Of a DNA stretch of 6,471 nucleotides, positions 1 through 4,562 are shown piece after piece. Origin of the DNA: JAUVHV01 sp964523875 (lineage in GTDB: Bacteria; Omnitrophota; Gorgyraeia; JABMRG01); NCBI GenBank assembly GCA_964523875.1, contig CAZGAS010000060.1:1-6471 (forward strand), in the 5' to 3' direction. Each line of letters begins with the position of its first letter. The stretch's first letter is position 1. Position numbers and translations under genes: made by a program. The notes below the pieces were generated by a model. That model did not search any database. It worked only from the letters and a program-made list of their open reading frames with translations, and had not been told where the DNA came from.

Positions 1-172
1 CAGCTGAAATATCCTTTTTATTCTCCCTGATAATAGTACCGGCCTTAGCCCTTAGGCGGCTTGCCATCTCTTTTAACGCCTTATTCTTTACCTGGGTAGA
101 TGACTTGGCTAATATTCTGGAAGCTGCCTTGGCTTGCTTTGCCTTTGTTTGGACTAATGTTTTGAGTGTCAT
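1..172 (-). CDS. proA: Gamma-glutamyl phosphate reductase, N-terminal part (cut by window edge)
   Basis: ProA reduces gamma-glutamyl phosphate to glutamate semialdehyde with NADPH, the second step of proline synthesis in the cytoplasm. Only 57 codons are inside the window. The translation begins MTLKTLVQTKAKQAKAASRI and ends with RENKKDISA. It matches the helical N terminus of the family, where a run of K/A/S residues leads into an 'ALKxMAxxLR' helix (here ALKEMASRLR, about residues 32-41) and an 'N-x-KDI' turn. The catalytic cysteine lies beyond the edge. The ATG at 172-170 follows the proB stop (TAA, 176-174) after one base, so translation is probably coupled to proB. No strong ribosome binding site is visible; the nearest purine run is GAG within the last proB codons. 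The adjacent glutamate 5-kinase gene makes the identification firm. Confidence 0.93.
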   Translation of the reverse strand, partial: MTLKTLVQTKAKQAKAASRILAKSSTQVKNKALKEMASRLRAKAGTIIRENKKDISA

Positions 173-173
173 T

Positions 174-974
174 TTATGCTCTTTTTTTCTTTGGCGCGGG
201 TAAAAAGGTTGTACCCAACTTAGCGGATTTATCTATTCTAATCAGTACATCTTTTTCTCTGCCATTGGCTATCACGCATTTTATACCTGCTGATGTGGCT
301 ATCTTTGCCGCCTGAATTTTACTTAGCATACCACCCCTTCCAAGAGCGCTCTTGGAAGGTTCTGCCATCTTCTCAATTGTTTTGTTTATACTTTTTACCA
401 CTGGTATCACTTTTTTATCCCTTGGGTCATATAATCCATCAACATCTGTAAGAATAACAAGTACCTGCACTCCGACAAATCTCGCCACAAGCGCTGAAAG
501 CATATCATTGTCACTGAATTTTATCTCTTCTGTGGCTATAGTATCATTCTCATTTATAACGGGGACCGCGTTAAAGTCATTTAACAGGCTCATAATAGTA
601 CGCTTTGCCATATCTATTCTTCCCTTGCTGGAAAAATCTTCTCTTGTAAGAAGTATCTGCGCGGCGTGTTTACCGTGAAAACGAAAATTCTCTTCATAAA
701 GCTTCATAAGCTTGCCCTGTCCGATAGCGGCACATGCCTGCAGCTTATTGAGGTTTTGAGGGCGACTGGATAGCCCTATCGCCTCTATGCCCGCTCCTAT
801 AGCGCCTGAAGATACAAGGATAACATTAAACTTAAGCCTCTTGAGCCTGCATATCTGAGCAATAAGTGATTTTATAAATACCGGATCAAGCTTGCCTGTT
901 TTATGCTTTGAGAGGCGTTTTACCTTGCCAAGCACGGCAGTGCCAACCTTTACGACTATTATTTTTTTCTTCAT
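174..974 (-). CDS. proB: Glutamate 5-kinase, short form without PUA domain
   Basis: ProB phosphorylates L-glutamate with ATP to gamma-glutamyl phosphate, the first and usually feedback-controlled step of proline synthesis. The 266 residues form a single amino-acid-kinase domain. Visible motifs are VVKVGTAVLG (residues 7-16, with the phosphate-binding Lys9), SSGAIGAG (55-62), INENDT (140-145), SDNDMLSA (154-161), LTDVDGLY (175-182) and the nucleotide-site loop GRGGMLSKI (212-220). The loop reads GTGGM in Escherichia coli, so a Thr-to-Arg change is present. The E. coli enzyme has about 367 residues because of a C-terminal PUA domain. Here the protein stops soon after the kinase domain, in a basic tail (PKKKRA). 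PUA-less forms are known in other bacteria. The ATG is supported by AGAGG five bases upstream. proA follows after one base; obgE lies upstream beyond a 126-base repeat-filled spacer. Confidence 0.96.
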   Translation of the reverse strand: MKKKIIVVKVGTAVLGKVKRLSKHKTGKLDPVFIKSLIAQICRLKRLKFNVILVSSGAIGAGIEAIGLSSRPQNLNKLQACAAIGQGKLMKLYEENFRFHGKHAAQILLTREDFSSKGRIDMAKRTIMSLLNDFNAVPVINENDTIATEEIKFSDNDMLSALVARFVGVQVLVILTDVDGLYDPRDKKVIPVVKSINKTIEKMAEPSKSALGRGGMLSKIQAAKIATSAGIKCVIANGREKDVLIRIDKSAKLGTTFLPAPKKKRA

Positions 975-979
975 GGCTA

Positions 980-984
980 CCTCT
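980..984 (-). promoter_or_regulatory. Ribosome binding site of proB
   Basis: The minus strand reads AGAGG here, five bases before the proB ATG. It supports independent initiation of proB even though obgE lies upstream on the same strand. Confidence 0.7.
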
Positions 985-999
985 AATGATTGGGTTCTT

Positions 1000-1088
1000 A
1001 AGCATTAAGTTGTAAGTTGTATGTATTAAGTTTTAGATTATTTTGTAATACCTAATACATAATACTTAATACTTAATTCTTAATACTC
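1000..1088. repeat. Two facing arrays of 7-base repeats in the obgE-proB spacer
   Basis: On the plus strand, positions 1000-1041 read as six 7-base units: AAGCATT, AAGTTGT, AAGTTGT, ATGTATT, AAGTTTT, AGATTAT. Positions 1047-1088 read as six more: AATACCT, AATACAT, AATACTT, AATACTT, AATTCTT, AATACTC. The second set is the reverse complement of an AAGTATT unit, so the two arrays face each other. They can pair in several registers: 1023-1031 with 1064-1072 (9 bp perfect) and 1021-1028 with 1053-1060 (8 bp perfect). The spacer has no gene and no run of Ts after a GC-rich stem, so it is not a standard terminator. Its sequence is related to the rng-upstream spacer near 4143-4233. Function is unknown. 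Confidence 0.8.
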
Positions 1089-1100
1089 TACTTTATCTTT

Positions 1101-2057
1101 TTAGAGCTTCCCTGCGACAGCCTTGATAAATTCATCAATGCCTGTCGCGTCTTTTGCGGAGATCGGGATAATGTCTTTCTTAATATTCTTCCTTAAAAAT
1201 TCGAGATTCTCTTCTGATTTTTTGATATCAATCTTATTGCCTACTATGATCTGCGGTTTAGATCTAAGCTTTTCACTATAGAGTTCGAGCTCTCTGTTTA
1301 TTTGATTGTAATCTGAGAGCACCTCTTCAGCGTTTGACTTTGAAAGATCGATAAGGTGAACATAAAACTTTGTCCTCTCGGCATGGCGAAGGAATTTATC
1401 ACCTAAGCCGCGTCCTTTATGCGAATCCTCAATAAGCCCTGGAATCTCGGCTATCTTAAATCTCTTGTCACCATCATATTCTACTACGCCAAGAACCGGG
1501 GCCTTTGTTGTAAAGGCAAATGAGGCTATCCTTGGATGCGCCTTTGATATCTTGGATATAAGAGTCGATTTTCCGGCATTAGGAAGGCCTATTATGCCAA
1601 CATCGGCAAGTAATTTAAGCTCTAAGAAGAGCTTTCGCTCTACACCCTTTTCTCCGGAGGTAGCATTCTTATGACTCCTGTTACCCCTGCCGCCTATACC
1701 GCCTTTGGCGACGAGAAGCTCATCACCCTCTTTTACAAGATCCCTAATAAGATCCTTGCTTAAAAAATCATAAACAAGGGTTCCCTCAGGTACGTCTATT
1801 AAAAGCGTTTCACCGTTTTTACCGCGCGCCTGCTTGGACCTTCCATGGACCCCATCTTTAGCTTTGAATAATTGACGGTACCTAAAATTAAGAAGGGTGT
1901 GCACATTTGTGCTCACCCTTAATATAATATCACCGCCGTGACCGCCATCTCCACCATCAGGAAAGCCTTTCATGTTAAGCTTATCCCTGTAAAAAGTATC
2001 TACGCCATTACCGCCATTACCTGATTGAACTATTATCTTGGCGGTATCAATAAACAT
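1101..2057 (-). CDS. obgE: GTPase ObgE/CgtA, short form
   Basis: Obg is an essential cytoplasmic GTPase that binds the 50S subunit and takes part in its late assembly and in stress signalling. The 318 residues show the glycine-rich Obg fold (about 1-150; e.g. GNGGNG, GGDGGHGG, GGIGGRGN) followed by the G domain. G1 is GLPNAGKST (157-165), G2 holds FTT (182-184), G3 is EIPG (204-207), G4 is NKID (274-277) and G5 is SAK (300-302). G3 normally reads DIPG, so the Mg-coordinating Asp is replaced by Glu. No C-terminal OCT domain is present; the protein ends just after the G domain, as in many short Obg proteins. The ATG lies 9 bases after the rpmA stop and has only a weak upstream GGCAG. Translation is therefore probably coupled to rpmA, in the common rplU-rpmA-obgE order. 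Confidence 0.97.
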   Translation of the reverse strand: MFIDTAKIIVQSGNGGNGVDTFYRDKLNMKGFPDGGDGGHGGDIILRVSTNVHTLLNFRYRQLFKAKDGVHGRSKQARGKNGETLLIDVPEGTLVYDFLSKDLIRDLVKEGDELLVAKGGIGGRGNRSHKNATSGEKGVERKLFLELKLLADVGIIGLPNAGKSTLISKISKAHPRIASFAFTTKAPVLGVVEYDGDKRFKIAEIPGLIEDSHKGRGLGDKFLRHAERTKFYVHLIDLSKSNAEEVLSDYNQINRELELYSEKLRSKPQIIVGNKIDIKKSEENLEFLRKNIKKDIIPISAKDATGIDEFIKAVAGKL

Positions 2058-2066
2058 AAATACTGC

Positions 2067-2306
2067 CTACGCCGCGACGATATCTACTTTTCTTGCCCTG
2101 AACTTTACAGTACCATCAATCTTCGCAAAAAGAGTATCATCTTTACCAATGCCTACATTTAGGCCAGGCTTAAACTTGGTACCACGTTGCCGAACAATAA
2201 TAGAACCCGCGTGTACAAGCTGGCCCCCATAGCGCTTGATGCCTAGGCGCTGGGATGCGCTGTCTCTACCGTTGCTTATAGAACCTTTTGATTTTGTATG
2301 TGCCAT
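2067..2306 (-). CDS. rpmA: 50S ribosomal protein L27
   Basis: L27 is a large-subunit protein whose flexible N terminus reaches the peptidyl transferase centre. The 79-residue product starts MAHTKSKGS and contains the family block NGRDSASQRLGIKRYGGQ, then the usual VRQRGTKFKPG and FAKIDGTVKF segments. I chose the ATG at 2306-2304 over the GTG directly upstream (2309-2307). AGAGG at 2316-2312 is five bases from the ATG but only two from the GTG, and MAH is the conserved mature start. There is no N-terminal extension of the kind that Firmicutes remove with the Prp protease, and no prp gene lies between rplU and rpmA, so the two absences agree. The usual KKGGGS loop is KSKGS here. Confidence 0.97.
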   Translation of the reverse strand: MAHTKSKGSISNGRDSASQRLGIKRYGGQLVHAGSIIVRQRGTKFKPGLNVGIGKDDTLFAKIDGTVKFRARKVDIVAA

Positions 2307-2311
2307 CACTG

Positions 2312-2316
2312 CCTCT
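2312..2316 (-). promoter_or_regulatory. Ribosome binding site that decides the rpmA start
   Basis: The minus strand reads AGAGG, five bases before ATG 2306-2304 and two bases before the alternative GTG 2309-2307. The spacing favours the ATG. Confidence 0.7.
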
Positions 2317-2324
2317 TTTTTATA

Positions 2325-2343
2325 AGCTTCATATACTGAAGCT
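2325..2343 (-). promoter_or_regulatory. Hairpin in the rplU-rpmA gap
   Basis: The minus strand folds AGCTTCA (2343-2337), loop GTATA, TGAAGCT (2331-2325): a perfect 7-bp stem ending eight bases before the rpmA ribosome binding site. It is followed by TATAAAAAAG rather than a T run, so it does not look like a terminator. It may be an mRNA processing or stability element, or a control point for L27 translation. The role is inferred. Confidence 0.5.
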
Positions 2344-2360
2344 GGTGTAATATACTATTT

Positions 2361-2663
2361 TTACTTTATCTCCTTGACCTTTACTGTAGTCAACAGGTCA
2401 CGGTGGCCTATCTTTCTCTTATAACTCTTTCTTCGCTTGAATTTAAAGGCAATCGTCTTTGGGCCCTTTTTATCACCTACTACATCGCATATTACCTTCA
2501 TCCCCTTGATATATGGTGTACCTATAACAGCTTCTTTACCGGATATAGTCATCAGTACTTTATCAAAGGAAACCTCTTTTTTCTTTGTTGTGCGCGGCAT
2601 ATCAAACGAATCGCCTACCTTTACCTTCTCCTGCCTTGCTCCAACTTCAATGATTGCATACAT
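2361..2663 (-). CDS. rplU: 50S ribosomal protein L21
   Basis: L21 binds 23S rRNA in the large subunit. The 100-residue length is normal (about 103 in E. coli). It begins MYAIIEVGARQEKVKVGD, matching the family start MYAIIExGGKQYKV with two changes (GGKQ to GARQ, Y to E). It continues with the central beta barrel (VIGTPYIKGMKV) and the basic C-terminal loop FKFKRRKSYKRKIGHRDLLTTVKV, where the family shows KxxRRKxYRxxxGHRQ. AAGGAG lies 11 bases before the ATG. It is the first gene after a strong predicted promoter and a leader of about 110 bases. rpmA follows after a 54-base gap. Confidence 0.97.
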   Translation of the reverse strand: MYAIIEVGARQEKVKVGDSFDMPRTTKKKEVSFDKVLMTISGKEAVIGTPYIKGMKVICDVVGDKKGPKTIAFKFKRRKSYKRKIGHRDLLTTVKVKEIK

Positions 2664-2674
2664 TTGGTAAAATT

Positions 2675-2680
2675 CTCCTT
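2675..2680 (-). promoter_or_regulatory. Ribosome binding site of rplU
   Basis: The minus strand reads AAGGAG preceded by a run of A. It lies 11 bases from the rplU ATG, slightly longer than ideal, and just downstream of a predicted leader hairpin (2692-2714). Confidence 0.75.
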
Positions 2681-2691
2681 TTTTTGGAATA

Positions 2692-2770
2692 TCAATACTT
2701 AAGAAAGTTATTAATCTCAGACATTAGCGTACGATTTCATGGTTATCGCGTAAATACCAGATACCGAAAT
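2692..2770 (-). promoter_or_regulatory. Structured 5' leader of the rplU mRNA (two hairpins)
   Basis: Two hairpins can be drawn by hand on the minus strand. Hairpin 1 (2770-2734) pairs ATTTC with GAAAT, GGT with ACC and ATC with GAT, with a 2-base and a 1-base bulge on one side and a 12-base loop. It starts only a few bases after the predicted transcription start. Hairpin 2 (2714-2692) pairs TTAAT with ATTGA (one G-U) and ACTT with AAGT, with one bulged A and loop TCTT. It ends 11 bases before the rplU ribosome binding site. Such leaders often carry autoregulation of ribosomal protein operons, and L21 leaders are described in other bacteria. I cannot say that this one belongs to a known family. 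Confidence 0.5.
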
Positions 2771-2779
2771 TAGTTGCTA

Positions 2780-2808
2780 AGTATAACATATAAATATATA
2801 GAAGGCAA
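2780..2808 (-). promoter_or_regulatory. Sigma-70-type promoter for rplU-rpmA-obgE
   Basis: The minus strand has a -35 box TTGCCT (2808-2803), a 17-base AT-rich spacer and a -10 box TATACT (2785-2780). The -10 box is preceded by TGT, which gives an extended -10 (TGnTATACT). Predicted transcription start is about 2773-2775. It sits in the 215-base spacer between rng and rplU, where a start for the ribosomal protein operon is expected. Confidence 0.75.
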
Positions 2809-2878
2809 GCAAAAAATGATTTTACGGTCAAGATGACAGGCAATTTATATAAATAATACAGATAAAACACGTAAAAAA

Positions 2879-4078
2879 TCAGTTTGCAGCCTTGATATTA
2901 ATCTCTTCTATGTGGAGAGCATCATCAGCCACAACTGTTATACGGCGATTAAAGACCTGCTTTAACTTATCAACCGCCGCGGAATCAGTATTAACAAGGC
3001 GTTGCGCAATGCGGGGATGAACTATAATCTCAACAGATGCCCTGCGCGGCTTCTTTACCTTTAAGAAACTCTTGGTCTTTCTTAACGCTGAGGTTACTAT
3101 AGCGGTATCTGATTTTACTATACCCTTGCCGCCGCAATAAGTGCAATTCGTATAAGAAACACTTTCAAGGCTCTTTCGTACACGTTGCCTGGTCATCTCA
3201 ACGATATTAAGTTCTGAAAAAGATATAAGATTAGTCTTTGCCTTATCCTTTTTAAGCGCGCTCTGCAATATAGAATAAACTTCCTTTTTGTGAGCGGGAA
3301 TATCCATATCAATAAAATCTATAATCACTATACCGCCTATATCACGCAAACGCAGCTGTCGCGCCACCTCTTCAGCCGCCTCCTTATTTACCTTATATAT
3401 AGTATCCTCAAGATTCTTCTTTCCGGTAAAACGTCCGCTATTTACATCAATGGCTATCATGCCTTCGGTCTGTTCAATAGTAATATAACCGCCGCATTTT
3501 AAATATATCTTGCGNNNNNNNNNNNNNNNNNNNNNNNNNNNNNNNNNNNNNNNNNNNNNNNNNNNNNNNNNNNNNNNNNNNNNNNNNNNNNNNNNNNNNN
3601 NNNNNNNNNNNNNNTCATCAGCTATCCTGCGCGATACACCTATGCGCTTTGATGTAGGCATTAGGACAAGATACCTACCCGGAAGTGATATGTGTGTCGT
3701 AAGGCGGGCACCCTTGGTACCAAGCTGTTCCTTGGTAATCTGGACAAGTACGTCCTGGCCCTTTTTTATGACCTCGCTTATCTTGGTCTTTGAATTACGG
3801 TGTTTGTTCCCATGCGCGGGAAAGAAAAACCCTGAATCCTCATCCTCTATCAAAGGGGCTGTTATGTCATCGACATACAAAAAACCGTTCTTCTCGAGGC
3901 CGCAATCAACAAAGGCCGCGCCCATCCCGTTTAGCACGGAATTAACAGAACCTTTATAGACATTGCCTACAATCCTTTTTTCAGATATCCTCTCCACAAA
4001 ATACCACTCCAATTTCTTGTCGCGCAATATTGCTACTCTACGCTCACCTGCTTCTATATTTATAAGTATCTCTTGCAT
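2879..4078 (-). CDS. rng: Ribonuclease G/E family endoribonuclease (interrupted by assembly gap)
   Basis: RNase G is a single-strand endoribonuclease of rRNA maturation and mRNA decay. The N-terminal part (MQEILINIEAGERRVAIL) leads into the S1-type RNA-binding domain (about residues 35-130, with GNVYKGSVNSVLNGMGAAFVDCG broken over the family's S1 pattern). LPGRYLVLMP and the 5'-sensor segment GVSRRI come next. After the gap come IAIDVNSGRF and IVIIDFIDMD, which hold the two catalytic Mg-binding Asp positions of the family. RQLRLRDIGG, NIVEMTRQRVRKS and the zinc-link CTYC follow. A C-terminal tail of about 85 residues ends the protein. There is no RNase E-type scaffold region. The coordinates include 100 Ns and the real protein must be longer. 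The ATG fits the family start; GAGGAG lies 13 bases upstream. Confidence 0.95.
   Translation of the reverse strand: MQEILINIEAGERRVAILRDKKLEWYFVERISEKRIVGNVYKGSVNSVLNGMGAAFVDCGLEKNGFLYVDDITAPLIEDEDSGFFFPAHGNKHRNSKTKISEVIKKGQDVLVQITKEQLGTKGARLTTHISLPGRYLVLMPTSKRIGVSRRIADXXXXXXXXXXXXXXXXXXXXXXXXXXXXXXXXXXRKIYLKCGGYITIEQTEGMIAIDVNSGRFTGKKNLEDTIYKVNKEAAEEVARQLRLRDIGGIVIIDFIDMDIPAHKKEVYSILQSALKKDKAKTNLISFSELNIVEMTRQRVRKSLESVSYTNCTYCGGKGIVKSDTAIVTSALRKTKSFLKVKKPRRASVEIIVHPRIAQRLVNTDSAAVDKLKQVFNRRITVVADDALHIEEINIKAAN
3515..3614. other. 100-N assembly gap inside rng
   Basis: Exactly 100 Ns, the usual placeholder for a scaffold gap of unknown size. The reading frame is correct on both sides of the gap, so the true length should leave the same remainder as 100 when divided by three. 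Confidence 0.99.
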
Positions 4079-4105
4079 ATTATACTTGCTACTCCTCTCT
4101 CTTTG

Positions 4106-4123
4106 AAGTTACAAAAGTTACAA
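4106..4123. repeat. Tandem 9-base repeat AAGTTACAA, two perfect copies
   Basis: AAGTTACAA occurs twice in tandem on the plus strand (4106-4114 and 4115-4123), followed by the decayed AGGTTAATT. It belongs to the same repeat-rich spacer as the inverted repeat at 4157-4233. Confidence 0.75.
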
Positions 4124-4142
4124 AGGTTAATTAAGGCTACAC

Positions 4143-4233
4143 AAGTTGTAAGTTGTAAGAATTAAGTATTAAGCTTACAATCTAAATTTAGATTGTAAAT
4201 AACTTGCAATCTAATTCTTAATACTTAATACTT
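4143..4233. repeat. Heptad and nested inverted-repeat element upstream of rng
   Basis: On the plus strand the left side reads in 7-base units AAGTTGT, AAGTTGT, AAGAATT, AAGTATT (4143-4170). The right side reads AATTCTT, AATACTT, AATACTT (4213-4233). The ends form an inverted repeat: 4161-4173 pairs with 4217-4229 (13 bp perfect), and after one mismatch 4157-4159 pairs with 4231-4233. In the centre lies a perfect 24-base palindrome with arms TTACAATCTAAA (4175-4186) and TTTAGATTGTAA (4187-4198). A third copy of its core, CAATCTAA, is at 4207-4214. The structure resembles a miniature inverted-repeat element, but no target-site duplication is obvious. Confidence 0.8.
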
Positions 4234-4249
4234 TATATATTTACCTTTC

Positions 4250-4507
4250 CTATCCCTGTATCTCTAATATCTCTATGCCCTCAGGCAACTGTTTATTAAA
4301 GCGCTCCTTGCAATCAAGCGCGCCTATATGCTCTTCTAACAAAAAATCCATCTCCTCATCTTTACTCTCAATGCCCAGCTTTAGGGCCTTTTTAATCCTT
4401 ATAACCGGGCGCGGGTTAAAACCCTTGCTTAAGTAGAGCCTAAAACCCGCTCTGCGCATAGCCCTGTTAAAAAGCCTTAAGAGGTCCAGGTGTGAAATAT
4501 AGCGCAT
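4250..4507 (-). CDS. DUF2344 / TIGR03936 radical-SAM-linked protein, N-terminal fragment
   Basis: The 85-residue frame from the only ATG matches the first part of the DUF2344 family. RYISHLDLLRLFNRAMRRAG is followed by the SKGFNPRP motif and ends at LPEGIEILEIQG. The family is usually about 200 residues, so roughly the C-terminal half is missing: TAG (4252-4250) ends it and the repeat spacer begins soon after. Conserved sequence also continues upstream of the ATG: 4561-4508 reads INNQIKITYHALFRKTGW in frame, matching the family's N-terminal '...F-x-KTG' strand. No ATG, GTG or TTG occurs between the upstream in-frame stop and 4507. The family's function is unknown; it is normally paired with or fused to a TIGR03960 radical SAM protein, which is not next to it here. 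It is either a pseudogene or a short gene with a non-standard start. Confidence 0.7.
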   Translation of the reverse strand: MRYISHLDLLRLFNRAMRRAGFRLYLSKGFNPRPVIRIKKALKLGIESKDEEMDFLLEEHIGALDCKERFNKQLPEGIEILEIQG

Positions 4508-4561
4508 CCAGCCGGTCTTGCGAAATAGCGCGTGATATGTTATTTTTATCTGATTATTAAT
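4508..4561 (-). other. Coding extension of the DUF2344 fragment without a standard start codon
   Basis: In frame with the ATG at 4507, these 18 codons encode INNQIKITYHALFRKTGW, which continues the DUF2344 N-terminal pattern. The possible starts are ATT or ATA codons only. No ribosome binding site is visible. The stretch begins inside the stop-codon region of the secretin gene (TAA at 4565-4563). Confidence 0.6.
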
Positions 4562-4562
4562 A

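Noticed and set aside
352..678. Plus-strand open frame of 108 codons inside proB
   Set aside because: It is fully antisense to a conserved kinase domain and is a shadow frame.
1000..1088. CRISPR array
   Set aside because: The units are 7 bases in direct tandem with no unique spacers and no repeats of 23 bases or more.
2307..2309. GTG as start of rpmA
   Set aside because: It is only two bases from the ribosome binding site, while the ATG immediately after it has good spacing and gives the conserved MAH start.
2038..2702. Plus-strand open frames across rpmA, rplU and the leader
   Set aside because: They are antisense to well-identified ribosomal protein genes, lack ribosome binding sites and show no recognisable domain.
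2809..2878. Possible terminator after rng (GTCA-TCT-TGAC stem and a later T run)
   Set aside because: The stem is only 4 bp, and the T run is separated from it by about 10 bases. This is too weak to call.
4079..4084. TATAAT on the minus strand directly before the rng ATG, a possible promoter
   Set aside because: It abuts the ATG, so transcription would start inside the gene, and no -35 box lies at the right distance upstream.
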